A DNA stretch of 64,000 nt from AWTP1-13 sp963814055 (GTDB lineage: Bacteria > Pseudomonadota > Alphaproteobacteria > Rhizobiales > Hyphomicrobiaceae): contig CAWFBJ010000029.1 in the NCBI GenBank assembly GCA_963814055.1, forward strand, positions 62,001-126,000. Reading direction: 5' to 3'. Numbering within the stretch: position 1 is the first letter of the stretch; the number at the start of each line of letters is the position of its first letter. Below, piece by piece: positions 32,828 to 41,282 of this stretch. The translations under genes were made by a program, and so were the position numbers. Under the pieces are notes generated by a model, which saw only the letters and a program-made list of their open reading frames with translations, did no database searches and had not been told where the DNA came from.

Positions 32828-33891
32828 AACATTTACTCCGCCGCCAAAGCGTGAGACCTGTCCTGCTCGTCGGCGTGCCCATCGCCATTCTGCTGGCCGC
32901 GTTGCTGTTCTGGCTGTGGGGCGGGCGCTACGTGACGACGGAGAACGCCTACGTCAAGGCCGACATCGCGCAAATCTCCGCCGAGGTTGCCGGTCGCGTG
33001 CTCGAGGTGCACGTGCGCGATCATGCCGAGGTCAAGGCGGGCGACCTGCTGGTCAGCATCGATCCCGAGCCGTTCCGCGTGGCGCTGGCCAAGGCGGAGG
33101 CGGAACTCGACGCGACCAGAGGCCAGGTGCGCACGCTGATCGCCACCTGGAACGAAGCGCTCAGCGAATTGCACGAGGCCGAAAGCAAGGTGGCGTACTG
33201 GAACACGCAGATGGAACGCCAGAAGACGCTGACCTCGCGCGGCATCGTGGCATCGAGCAAATTCGAGGAAGTGGAAAGCAACGCCACGGCGGCCGTCGAC
33301 CGGGTGGCCGTCATGCGCAAGAAAGTGGAGCGTGTCGCCGCCCAGCTCGGCAACAATCCGGCGCGTCCGGTGGACGAGCACCCGCTGGTGCGAGAAAAGC
33401 GGGCCGAGCGCGAGCGGGCCCAGCTCGACCTGACACGCACGGCGATCCGCGCGCCGCTCAGCGGTACCTCGGTCAATGTTCGACTGCAGAAGGGCGAACA
33501 AATCAAGATGGCGACCGTACTGTTTGCCCTGGTGGCGGACTCGCGGCCCTGGGTGGAGGCGAACTTCAAAGAGACCGAGCTCACCCATGTGAAGAAGGGC
33601 ATGACGGCTACTGTGGTGCTGGACATCTACCCGGACGTGGCCTGGCAGGCGGAAGTGGAGAGCATCAGCCCGGCGACGGGGGCCGAGTTCGCGCTGCTGC
33701 CACCGCAGAACGCGTCGGGCAACTGGGTGAAGGTGGTGCAGCGGCTGCCGGTACGCTTGCGGCTTTTACCCCAGGGTGGAGAGCCGGTGCTCCGGGCCGG
33801 CATGACGGCGAGTGTCAGCGTCGATACCAAGCGCCAGCGCAGTTTGAGCCGCCTGTTCGGCGGCGGCACGGCGTTCGCGACGGCGGATTAG
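32824..33891 (+). CDS. emrA: HlyD/EmrA-family membrane fusion adaptor
   Basis: This 355-residue adaptor has an inner-membrane anchor near its N-terminus (VLLVGVPIAILLAALLFWL) followed by the lipoyl-like RVLEVHVRDHAEVKAGDLLV, a coiled-coil hairpin with KAEAELDATRGQVRTLIATW, and the second lipoyl half with TRTAIRAPLSGTSVNVRLQKG. It links EmrB to an outer-membrane channel such as TolC. It starts at GTG 32824, overlapping marR. Confidence 0.9.
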   Translation: MKHLLRRQSVRPVLLVGVPIAILLAALLFWLWGGRYVTTENAYVKADIAQISAEVAGRVLEVHVRDHAEVKAGDLLVSIDPEPFRVALAKAEAELDATRGQVRTLIATWNEALSELHEAESKVAYWNTQMERQKTLTSRGIVASSKFEEVESNATAAVDRVAVMRKKVERVAAQLGNNPARPVDEHPLVREKRAERERAQLDLTRTAIRAPLSGTSVNVRLQKGEQIKMATVLFALVADSRPWVEANFKETELTHVKKGMTATVVLDIYPDVAWQAEVESISPATGAEFALLPPQNASGNWVKVVQRLPVRLRLLPQGGEPVLRAGMTASVSVDTKRQRSLSRLFGGGTAFATAD

Positions 33892-33901
33892 GGAGACTCC
33901 A

Positions 33902-33975
33902 ACCCCGTGGTGAGCTTCGTCGAACCCACGGCTTGGAATGCGCAGCGCGCCCTTCGACGGGGCTCAGGGCGAGGT
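33902..33975. repeat. Dispersed repeat, copy 2
   Basis: GTGGTGAGCTTCGTCGAACC...CGGGGCTCAGGGCGAGG is the same element as the one at 5457-5530, in opposite orientation, with about ten substitutions and an extra C in the first half. It abuts the remnant of a GMC oxidoreductase. Confidence 0.8.
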
Positions 33976-33977
33976 CG

Positions 33978-34055
33978 CTAGCGAGCGTCTTCAAGGATTA
34001 TGGTGGAGGCCTTTTGGCGATCATCAGGGTGGGCCAATTGGTGCTGCCGAAGGTG
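33978..34055 (-). pseudogene. Remnant of a GMC oxidoreductase 3' end
   Basis: This stretch is a decayed copy of the 3' end of the GMC gene at 34585. On the minus strand it reads STN-x-PTLMIA in one frame and then KASTMILEDAR-stop in another; the intact gene has STNSPTLMIAEKASTMILEDARG. One base is missing at the junction. Only about 25 codons remain. It marks an old duplication or recombination event around the nearby GNAT gene. Confidence 0.65.
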
Positions 34056-34090
34056 CCAAGGCCCTTGAGCCTGCATTTCATTTGCCCAAT

Positions 34091-34553
34091 CTACGCGAGC
34101 CGCTTCGTCATCGGCTGAGCAAGTGTCATTCCAAAACCCTTCGTTGGCCGCCCATTCTCGCAGTAACCGGATGCCAGATAAAACTGGCGGGCCGTTTCCG
34201 AACTCAGCAACGTGACCGTCTCGACTGCAAGCTCCGAAGCCCGCGCCTCGAGCCGCCTCACGAGAGCCTTGCTGATGCCTCGAAACCGAAAATCGGGCGA
34301 CACGTAATTCAGCAAGATTTCGCCCGAGTTGCTGATCGCTCCCACTCCCACGACGGCGCCACCTTCGGTCGCGACGAATACGTGGTTCTGTTCAATCCAT
34401 CGGCGCATATTTTCCGCCGTCTTGTTGGCAAGCCACTGGGGCGAGCGTGGAGGCATCTCCTTTGTGGTCGGCGTGACATAGTTCAGCGATTGAGCGCCGA
34501 ATGACGCCACAGGCCTCGTCGGCATCCTCGACGTAGGCTTCGCGGACTTGCAT
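34091..34553 (-). pseudogene. GNAT acetyltransferase, frameshifted (probably one gene of 153 codons)
   Basis: The N-terminal part (MQVREAYVEDADEACGVIRR) and the rest (WLANKTAENMRRWIEQNH, EILLNYVSPDFRFRGISKAL) lie in two frames. Removing one G from the GGGG run at 34438-34441 gives a single 153-codon GNAT gene with the acetyl-CoA motif FRFRGISKAL. All conserved blocks are intact on either side. Whether the gene is truly broken or the extra base is a sequence error cannot be told here. The strand and the closeness to the GMC gene suggest no operon (31 bp gap to the GMC stop). Confidence 0.8.
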
Positions 34554-34584
34554 GACGACTGTCCTGGTTCGGCGCCCGTTCGGC

Positions 34585-36201
34585 CTACCCGCGCGCGTCT
34601 TCAAGGATCATTGTCGACGCTTTCTCCGCGATCATCAGCGTGGGCGAGTTGGTGTTGCCGGAGGTGATAGAGGGCATGACGGAGGCATCGGCCACGCGCA
34701 ATCCCTGCAGCCCGTGCACCTTGAGCCGGGGATCGACCACGGCGGTATCGTCGCTGCCCATCTTGCAGGTGCCGACGGGGTGGAAGATCGTGGTCGAGAT
34801 GTCGCCGGCGGCTTTCGCCAGCGCCTCGTCGCTCTGCAGCTCGAGGCCAGGCCGGAATTCCTCCGGCTTGTACTTCGCCAGCGACGGCATGGAGACGATG
34901 TTGCGCGTCACACGGATCCCGTCGGCGGCCACGCGGCGGTCATCCTGGGTGGCAAGGTAATTAGGCCTGATCTCGGGATGCGCCTCGGGGTCGGGCGCGG
35001 TGATGCGCACCCAGCCGCGGCTGGTGGGGCGGATGTTGGCAACGCTGGCGGTGAAGGCCGGAAACGGATCGAGTGGCTCGCCGAACTTGGGCAGCGTGAG
35101 CGGCTGTACGTGATACTGCAGGTTGGGCGTCTCGCGGCTGGGGTCGGACTTCACGAACGCGCCGAGCTGCGAGGGCGCCATGGTCATGGGACCGCGGCGC
35201 TGGAACACGTATTGTGCCGCAAAGCCGGCGCGCTGCACCAGGCTCTGGAAGCGCTCGTTCATGGTCTTGACGCCCTGCACCTTGTAGGCGCAGCGCACCT
35301 GCAGGTGGTCCTGGAGGTTCTCGCCGACGCCTTTGAGGTCGTGCCGCACCTCGATACCGAACGGCTGCAGCACCGCGCCGGAACCGATGCCCGATAGCTG
35401 CATGATCTGCGGGGAGCCGATCGCACCTGCCGCCAGCACGACCTCGCGCGCAGCGCGGATGGTGCGCCGGCTGCCGTGCTGGCGCATGACGAGGCCCGTC
35501 ACGCGCTTGCCGTCGAGCACCAGCCGCTCGACCATCGCGTCGGTTTCGACGTCGAGATTGCGCCGATGCTTCACGGGGCGCAGGAATCCCTTGGATGTGT
35601 TCCAGCGCACGCCCGATTTCTGGTTGACGTGGAAGTAGCCGCAGCCCTCGTTGTCGCCGCGGTTGAAGTCATCGACCTTGGGAATACCGGCCTCGGCTGC
35701 CGCATCGCGAAAGGCATCCAGGATGTCCCATTGGATGCGCGGCTGCTCGACCCGCCATTCGCCGCCCCGGCTGTGCAGGTCATCGAAGGCGTCAGGCTCC
35801 AGGGCCCACTGGTCCTCATGCTGCTTGAAGTAGGGCAGCACGTCGTCCCAGGCCCAGCCGGGATTGCCCATCTGGCGCCACAGGTCGTAGTCGCGCGCCT
35901 GGCCGCGCATGTAGATCATGCCGTTGATGGACGAGCAGCCGCCGAGCACGCGGCCGCGCGGATAGGCGAGGCTGCGGCCGTTGAGGCCGGGCTCGGACGC
36001 CGTCCTGAAGCCCCAGTCGGCGCGGGGGTTGCCCATCAAGTAGAGGTAGCCGACGGGAATGTGGATCCAGTGGTAGTTGTCCCTGCCGCCGGCCTCGAGG
36101 AGAAGCACGCGCGCCTTGGGGTCGGCCGAGAGGCGGTTCGCCAGCAGGCAGCCCGCAGTGCCCGCGCCGACGATGATGTAGTCGTAGATGTCCGACGGCA
36201 T
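34585..36201 (-). CDS. GMC-family flavin oxidoreductase (choline dehydrogenase/alcohol dehydrogenase type)
   Basis: This enzyme of about 538 residues has the N-terminal FAD site YDYIIVGAGTAGCLLANRLS, the GMC signature 1 region around GRVLGGCSSINGMIYMRGQ and signature 2 GAIGSPQIMQLSGIG, plus the C-terminal HPVGTCKMG (catalytic His) and ITSGNTNSPTLMIAEKA. It oxidises an alcohol such as choline or an aliphatic alcohol. ATG 36201 is preferred; an upstream GTG at 36228 is in frame. A remnant copy of its 3' end lies at 33978. Confidence 0.9.
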   Translation of the reverse strand: MPSDIYDYIIVGAGTAGCLLANRLSADPKARVLLLEAGGRDNYHWIHIPVGYLYLMGNPRADWGFRTASEPGLNGRSLAYPRGRVLGGCSSINGMIYMRGQARDYDLWRQMGNPGWAWDDVLPYFKQHEDQWALEPDAFDDLHSRGGEWRVEQPRIQWDILDAFRDAAAEAGIPKVDDFNRGDNEGCGYFHVNQKSGVRWNTSKGFLRPVKHRRNLDVETDAMVERLVLDGKRVTGLVMRQHGSRRTIRAAREVVLAAGAIGSPQIMQLSGIGSGAVLQPFGIEVRHDLKGVGENLQDHLQVRCAYKVQGVKTMNERFQSLVQRAGFAAQYVFQRRGPMTMAPSQLGAFVKSDPSRETPNLQYHVQPLTLPKFGEPLDPFPAFTASVANIRPTSRGWVRITAPDPEAHPEIRPNYLATQDDRRVAADGIRVTRNIVSMPSLAKYKPEEFRPGLELQSDEALAKAAGDISTTIFHPVGTCKMGSDDTAVVDPRLKVHGLQGLRVADASVMPSITSGNTNSPTLMIAEKASTMILEDARG

Positions 36202-36568
36202 GGCTGTTGTCGCGTCCTTCTCCACCACCCTAACGGGGCCTTATACAGAGGCAAACGCCCCGACAGGAAGGACGGACAGGGGCAAAACGCCCGCCGCGCC
36301 CGAGCCCCGGGCCTGCCGCCTCCCGAACCGGCCCCAGGTGCCGCCGAAGCCGCCCGCCCCACCGGCAACCGATGGCCTGAAAGACACAAGCATTCAGAGG
36401 AGTTGGGAACCGCCTAGGGAATCCCGTTGATACCTCAATAAAGCACTCTTATCACTTCGGGGATTGCCAGGATAAGACCATGCGCCGGCGGCCGGATGTG
36501 CAGCGCAAACGGCGGCAACAGAGTTTGTTCAGAACTGCAGGAATGTTCGTGTCAGGGGAACGTTCGAT
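36202..36568. other. Gap upstream of the GMC gene, no gene supported
   Basis: This 367-bp interval is GC-rich, with long runs of C and G. It includes the probable promoter regions for the GMC gene (minus) and the secreted protein gene (plus). No conserved repeat was seen. A frame on the plus strand reading PPKPPAPPATDG is Pro-rich and could be the tail of an unrecognised gene, but I do not support it. Confidence 0.4.
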
Positions 36569-37369
36569 ATGAATTCAGCCGCACGGTTTTTGGTGGTGGC
36601 GACAGCATGCACGACGCTGCTGGTCGCCGGTGCAGCGGTCGAGCCCGCGAGCGCGCAGGAAGTCTGCAAGGACAACACGGTCACGGCTTCGGGCAGAGGC
36701 AAATTCCGCCCCTTCACCAAGACGAAGGAACTGGAGGGCCGCGGCTCGGCCATGGCCGATGCCATTGTGAACTGGCAGAAAGAAGTGCGCGAAAAGTACG
36801 GCGATAAGTGGGACACGTGGTCCAGGGCCAAGGGCACCAATTTCGAATGCGCGCCCACCAAGAGCGGGAAAATCATCGGCAGCAGCTTCATCGGCTGCAC
36901 GATCAGCGGCAAACCGTGTTCGAACGGCAGCTCCAAAGGACCCGTGGCGGAAGGCCGTCGTGACGGAGCCGACGATGGGGATGGCCGGGATCGATACCGG
37001 AGGAAGATACGCACCGCCTACGATATGGAGATGGCGTATCAGGACCGTCTGGCAGAACGACGCCAGAGGGCAGAGAACAGGCTTTGGGCGCGAGAGAATG
37101 TTCGCCAAAAATATCTAGAGAGACGACGCGAGTGGGCCGACAAAAGAAACTTCCGGCTCAGCACGTACTACGGCGAGTATGGGACCTACAGGCGCTATAG
37201 AGCCTATGACCGGTATCGGTCCTATCGCCATGCCTACCGGCATTATGGCTACCGGCACTACAGCTACGATCGCTACTGCGACTGCTCGCCTTACCGCGAA
37301 TACAGTTTCGCTCCGTTGTTCGACTTCGGCTTTTCCCACCGGTCCTCGTACCACTGTGCGGAGCCCTGA
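36569..37369 (+). CDS. Exported protein with Tyr/Arg-rich C-terminus
   Basis: This 266-residue protein begins with a signal peptide (FLVVATACTTLLVAGAAVEPASAQ) and then a folded domain of about 110 residues containing four Cys (CKDNTVTASGRGKFRPF, WDTWSRAKGTNFECAP, GCTISGKPC). The rest is a long Arg/Glu coiled region and a Tyr/Arg/His-rich tail (YRRYRAYDRYRSYRHAYRHY). It is likely to be exported to the periplasm or surface. I do not recognise the family. Only a weak ribosome site is visible. Confidence 0.6.
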   Translation: MNSAARFLVVATACTTLLVAGAAVEPASAQEVCKDNTVTASGRGKFRPFTKTKELEGRGSAMADAIVNWQKEVREKYGDKWDTWSRAKGTNFECAPTKSGKIIGSSFIGCTISGKPCSNGSSKGPVAEGRRDGADDGDGRDRYRRKIRTAYDMEMAYQDRLAERRQRAENRLWARENVRQKYLERRREWADKRNFRLSTYYGEYGTYRRYRAYDRYRSYRHAYRHYGYRHYSYDRYCDCSPYREYSFAPLFDFGFSHRSSYHCAEP

Positions 37370-37433
37370 AACGGTCTGCCGAGACGGACAACTGAAGGGG
37401 CATGAGGGTCAGCGCTTGCCTGCGCTGCTTGTG

Positions 37434-37445
37434 TGAGCGCGCTCA
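37434..37445. promoter_or_regulatory. 12-bp palindrome upstream of the second ParA
   Basis: TGAGCGCGCTCA is a perfect palindrome about 182 bp before the ParA gene start. It is short, so it may be chance in GC-rich DNA, but it is worth noting beside the longer hairpin downstream of the same gene. Confidence 0.3.
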
Positions 37446-37626
37446 TTATCCCCGGTGATCTGCGATAAGCAGGGTTGATCCGCATCATTACGATTGCGAT
37501 CTGGGCGACGGGAATTGTCTCAGCACGCGGGCAATTCGCCGTCGCAAGCCCGGTTCGGCCACAAATTCTCCTTGGTTTCGCCCTTGGTAGTCCCCGTGCG
37601 GGTGTTCGGGCAGGCGATGGGAACGC

Positions 37627-38496
37627 ATGCGCAGCACCATATCGGTTATGAATGCCAAGGGGGGCGTCGGAAAATCGACCCTCGTTCTCTCACTCGCTGA
37701 AACGCTTTCCGCTTGCCACGGGAAGCGCGTGCTGGTGATTGACTCCGACGCGCATGCCAGCATCAGCAACATGCTGATGCGGCCCGACTGGGTGCAGACC
37801 TTCCAGGCGCAAGGCCGGTCGGTCGTCGATTATCTGATCGCCGCGGTGCTGAAGAACGAGTCCGTGCCCTGGACGGCGTACGTGTCCGCCGGCGTCTCGG
37901 ACGTGGACGACGCGCGCACGGTCGATCTGATGCCCGGCGGCGGCCACCTGACTCTGTTCGAACGCGAGGTGTCGAAGGCCGGACTGGAAGCGCGACTGCG
38001 CCAGGCGGTGCGCACTTTGCTCGCGGAGACGCGCAGCGCCTATGACTTCGTGCTGATCGACAGTGCGCCTGGCCTTTCGGTTCTGACGGAAGTTTGGCTG
38101 CGCGAGGTGGATTTCTATCTGTCGCCCACCAAGCCCGACTACATCTCTACGCACGGCCTTCAGTTCCTGGGTCAATTCAGCCAGCGCGACTCTGACATGG
38201 GCTTTGCCGAATGCCTGGGCATCATCATCAGCATGAAGGACAAAGGGGCGTTCGAGGATGCCCAGTACGAGCGCTGGCTGCGGCAGAATTCCAAGCAACC
38301 CTGCTTCGACCAGGTGATCCCGCGCGCAACCTCGCTGCAGACGGCAGCGCATTTCTGCCCGCGGCCGCGATCGTACTGGGCCAAGTATCCCGGCGAGACG
38401 GGCAAGGCGCTGCGTCAACTCGCGGCGGAACTGCTGGTTCGCAACTCCGCCGCGCAGACGCGCAAGGCCTACCGTGAAGGGCGCGCTGCCGAGTAG
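37627..38496 (+). CDS. ParA-family ATPase, second copy
   Basis: This 289-residue protein has the Walker-type sequence NAKGGVGKSTLVLSLAE (residues 9-25) and the D-S-D switch DSDAHASISNML, followed by VLIDSAPGL (about 140). The N-terminus is short and no helix-turn-helix domain precedes the ATPase core, as with chromosomal orphan ParA proteins. It has a longer C-terminal extension than the ParA at 21601. No ParB, RHH partner or parS is adjacent. A 12-bp hairpin lies downstream at 38528. Confidence 0.88.
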   Translation: MRSTISVMNAKGGVGKSTLVLSLAETLSACHGKRVLVIDSDAHASISNMLMRPDWVQTFQAQGRSVVDYLIAAVLKNESVPWTAYVSAGVSDVDDARTVDLMPGGGHLTLFEREVSKAGLEARLRQAVRTLLAETRSAYDFVLIDSAPGLSVLTEVWLREVDFYLSPTKPDYISTHGLQFLGQFSQRDSDMGFAECLGIIISMKDKGAFEDAQYERWLRQNSKQPCFDQVIPRATSLQTAAHFCPRPRSYWAKYPGETGKALRQLAAELLVRNSAAQTRKAYREGRAAE

Positions 38497-38527
38497 GTCG
38501 TGCCATCGGCAGCGCCTGCTTGGATCA

Positions 38528-38555
38528 CGATAGCCACGCCGCAGCGTGGCTATCG
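38528..38555. terminator. 12-bp perfect hairpin between convergent genes
   Basis: CGATAGCCACGC-CGCA-GCGTGGCTATCG is a perfect 12-bp stem with a 4-nt loop, ending 15 bp before the stop of the minus-strand membrane protein. It has no T tract on either side, so it may be a terminator of a factor-dependent kind, or a DNA-binding site for the ParA neighbour. Confidence 0.45.
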
Positions 38556-38570
38556 GGCATTGCCGGCAGG

Positions 38571-38969
38571 CTACTGGCGATCGAGCGAGGTCGTCTGCAG
38601 GAAGGCCGGCAGGCGAACGTTGGAGAAGTCGAGGTTGTTCAGCACCCAAAGGCCGCCCAGCGCGACCAGCCCCGCGATCATGACTTTCGGCAAGGTTCTC
38701 ACCAGCACGCCGAGCAGAGTTGCGAATGCCGCCAGGATGCGCTCACCGGCTTCCCACAGTTCGACGGCAACTTTGTAGAGCGCGTAGACAACACCGGCCA
38801 TGATGAGAACCAGAAACAGCTGCTTCCACAGCGGCCAGTCCTGCCACGGCACGCGCGTCAGGCTGCTGATCTGACTCACCGACCAGCCCCAGATCAATTC
38901 CACGAAGCGAAAGATCGCGGCGATGCCCTGCTGCAAGAAACGCAAAAGCTGATCAAAGAACTGCTGCAT
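38571..38969 (-). CDS. Predicted multispanning membrane protein, function unknown
   Basis: This 132-residue protein has at least two hydrophobic segments (LWKQLFLVLIMAGVVYALYKV and LPKVMIAGLVALGGLWVLN) and amphipathic ends with FFDQLLRFLQQGIAAIFRFVEL. The Shine-Dalgarno AGGAGG precedes ATG 38969. It converges on the second ParA gene. No family was recognised and there is no signal peptide. Confidence 0.7.
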   Translation of the reverse strand: MQQFFDQLLRFLQQGIAAIFRFVELIWGWSVSQISSLTRVPWQDWPLWKQLFLVLIMAGVVYALYKVAVELWEAGERILAAFATLLGVLVRTLPKVMIAGLVALGGLWVLNNLDFSNVRLPAFLQTTSLDRQ

Positions 38970-39175
38970 GGCCGTAGCCTCCTGGTCTGTTGCACTCAGG
39001 ACGACTCCCGCGCTCAATAAAGTCGCGCGCTGCCCGTCCGGCGTTGTTGCTGCTTGCGACATTGTCGGGCGCGACAATTTCATTAACCAAGATGCGCCCG
39101 GTGAAAGCTCTAACGCGGCTGGTACCGCGCGCGTTCCACGCGTTCGTGCCGGGTCGTCGCAACGGGCAGTACTGC

Positions 39176-39733
39176 TCAGGCCGAAGCACCGAGGTTTCTG
39201 CCCAGGAAGACGATGTCGCTGTCGTTCCACACAGTTGCGCCGACTTGGGAAAATCCGCAGCGCGTGTAGAAACTTACATTGCGGGCCTGCTTGCCTGTCA
39301 CAACGTGCATGCCGGGTGCTCCCGCCTCCAATGCGCGCGCGGCAAATGCTGCAATGAGCTGCGCGCCCACACCCCGGCTGCGGTAGGCGGGCGCAATATT
39401 GATGTGGAGATGGGCCGGATAGCGCCGGCACAAATCGCGAAAATCGCGTGCGAAGTAGGAAATGTCGGCGAAACGCGGCTGCTGCGAGGGGTCGTGGAGA
39501 GCACCGACGAGATAGCCTGCGACCGTCTCGCCGCCATCCATGGCCAGCAGAACGACGTCCGTGCCGCCCTGAAGAAAGCGCCCGAGCCAGCGTTCGCGGA
39601 AAGCGGCCCGCTCGGGTCCAGGGGTGAAGGTGCGCCCGCTGGCCTCGAAAAAAATGTCATCGACTTGCGCGCTTTTGGCGGGCGTCAATTCCCCAGCGCG
39701 TACCCCGATAATCGCAAGATCACGGCTCTGCAT
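39176..39733 (-). CDS. GNAT-family N-acetyltransferase
   Basis: This 185-residue acetyltransferase has LHINIAPAYRSRGVGAQLIA with the GNAT motif A and a C-terminal region VSFYTRCGFSQVG, typical of peptide or aminoglycoside-type acetyltransferases. The start at ATG 39733 is the best-supported methionine, but one 90 bp upstream is also open and the ribosome site is weak for both. The substrate is not known. Confidence 0.75.
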   Translation of the reverse strand: MQSRDLAIIGVRAGELTPAKSAQVDDIFFEASGRTFTPGPERAAFRERWLGRFLQGGTDVVLLAMDGGETVAGYLVGALHDPSQQPRFADISYFARDFRDLCRRYPAHLHINIAPAYRSRGVGAQLIAAFAARALEAGAPGMHVVTGKQARNVSFYTRCGFSQVGATVWNDSDIVFLGRNLGASA

Positions 39734-39919
39734 CGGCTGCACCTGTAAGTCATGGTCCGGTTTTCCTAGCAGAATCGGCCGTGCCGCACCGAGCCATGCA
39801 ATTTTCACATGCGTATCCTTCATAACTATATGTTGCATTGCAATGTGGCATACCGCATACCATATTGCAGTACACAACCGGGAAATGGTCCGAACAAACA
39901 GGGTCCCCCAGGAGAAATC

Positions 39920-40135
39920 ATGAGCACTATCAAAAGCTTCGACGACGCGTTGGACTTCTATCCGGCTGCCAGCGGGCGCCCTTTGCTCGCGCGCATCGGC
40001 CGGACGCTGCGGATCTACGCGACCGCGCTGAGCGACGGCCTGGCTGCAGCCAGAGCCTACAACGAGCTGACGCGCCGCGGCGTGCCCCACGATGCAGCCG
40101 TACGGCAGGTTTTGGGCGCGCACTTCGACGCCTGA
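39920..40135 (+). CDS. Small protein of unknown function
   Basis: This 71-residue protein begins MSTIKSFDDALDFYPA and ends ALSDGLAAARAYNELTRRGVPHDAAVRQVLGAHF. A strong ribosome site AGGAG lies 7 bp before ATG 39920 and a clear terminator follows at 40169, so it is probably a real monocistronic gene. The region upstream (39790-39910) is AT-rich and carries TTGCATTGCAA, a near-palindrome. No family was recognised. Confidence 0.65.
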   Translation: MSTIKSFDDALDFYPAASGRPLLARIGRTLRIYATALSDGLAAARAYNELTRRGVPHDAAVRQVLGAHFDA

Positions 40136-40168
40136 CGCACAACTAGCAACACAGCCGAGGGCGTTGGC

Positions 40169-40206
40169 GCCGTCCTGCTCGAACGCGAGCGGGGCGGCCT
40201 TTTCTT
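40169..40206 (+). terminator. Intrinsic terminator after the small gene
   Basis: A 13-bp stem (GCCGTCCTGCTCG, 40169-40181, with CGAGCGGGGCGGC, 40186-40198; two G-T pairs) and an AACG loop are followed by CTTTTCTT. It reads in the plus direction and so ends the small-gene transcript just short of the stop of the convergent pta gene. Confidence 0.85.
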
Positions 40207-40211
40207 GTGCG

Positions 40212-41234
40212 TCAGCCAAGACTGCGCGCCAGGGTGACCACGACCGTTGACACGATGTCGTCGACGGTTGCCCCGCGCGACAGGTCCGACACCGGCTTGG
40301 CGAATCCCTGAAGAAACGGCCCGATTGCCTGGGCGCCGGCCAGCTGCTGCACGAGCTTGTAGGCGATATTGCCCGAGTCCAGATCCGGGAACACCAGTAC
40401 GTTGGCGCGACCCGCGACCTCACTTGGCCGCTTCACCTTCTTGGCGGCAACAGCTTCCGACAGGGCCGCGTCACCCTGCAGCTCACCATCGATGGCAAGC
40501 CGGGGCTGCCTTGCCTGCACGGCCGCCAGTGCGGCGCGCACCTTGTCGACGCGGGCGTGGGCTGCGCTGCCGTGAGTCGAGAAGGAGAGCAGAGCCACGC
40601 GTGGCTCCTCACGCAGCAAGCTCCTGGCACTTGCCGCCGAAGCGATGGCGATGTCGGCAAGCTCATCTGCGCTCGGCTCGGCATTGATGGCGCAATCGGC
40701 AAACACGTAGGTCCGCGCCGGGCTGCCAGGCACTATCATCAGGAAGAAACTCGATGGGATAGCGATTCCCGGCGCCAGCCCGATCGTCATCACGGCCGCC
40801 TCGATCACGCGGCGCGAGGGATTGGCCGCACCGGCCACCAGGGCGGCGGCCTCGCCGGCGGCGAGCACAGCGGCACCGAAATAAAGCGGCTTGCGCAGCA
40901 GGCGTTCCGCCATGCCCGGGGTCATTTTCTCGCGCGCGGAAGCCAACTGCGCGGCATAAGTGTCCGCCGCCGCATCGAGCGCGGGATCGCGCACCGTGCA
41001 GCCTGCAAGATCGAGCCCGAGCGCGGCCGCGCGCTGACGCACCGGGGTTTCCACCCCGATCAGGATCGGCCGGGAAAGGTCCGACCGGCATAGCTGATCG
41101 GCCGCACGCAGGATGCGTTCGTCCTCGCTCTCGGGTAGAACAACTCTCAGGTTGCGGCCCCGCACGGCCGCCGTGCTGCTCGCGAGGACGTCCAACTCGA
41201 TACCTCTTCGGGTGCCGTTTCGGGGCGTGAACAC
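40212..41234 (-). CDS. pta: Phosphate acetyltransferase
   Basis: This protein of about 340 residues (327 from an alternative start) converts acetyl-CoA plus phosphate to acetyl phosphate. Motifs include RVVLPESEDERILRAADQL, the region VLVFPDLDSGNIAYKL and GPFLQGFAKPVSDLSRGA near the C-terminus, which are typical of the PTA domain. It lacks the extra N-terminal DRTGG domain found in long Pta proteins. TTG 41195 with AAGAGG upstream is as likely a start as GTG 41234. No ackA is next to it. Confidence 0.85.
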   Translation of the reverse strand: MFTPRNGTRRGIELDVLASSTAAVRGRNLRVVLPESEDERILRAADQLCRSDLSRPILIGVETPVRQRAAALGLDLAGCTVRDPALDAAADTYAAQLASAREKMTPGMAERLLRKPLYFGAAVLAAGEAAALVAGAANPSRRVIEAAVMTIGLAPGIAIPSSFFLMIVPGSPARTYVFADCAINAEPSADELADIAIASAASARSLLREEPRVALLSFSTHGSAAHARVDKVRAALAAVQARQPRLAIDGELQGDAALSEAVAAKKVKRPSEVAGRANVLVFPDLDSGNIAYKLVQQLAGAQAIGPFLQGFAKPVSDLSRGATVDDIVSTVVVTLARSLG

Positions 41235-41282
41235 CCCTCATAGCAAGGGGATCGGGCACGATCCAGGAGGAGACGTATTGTC

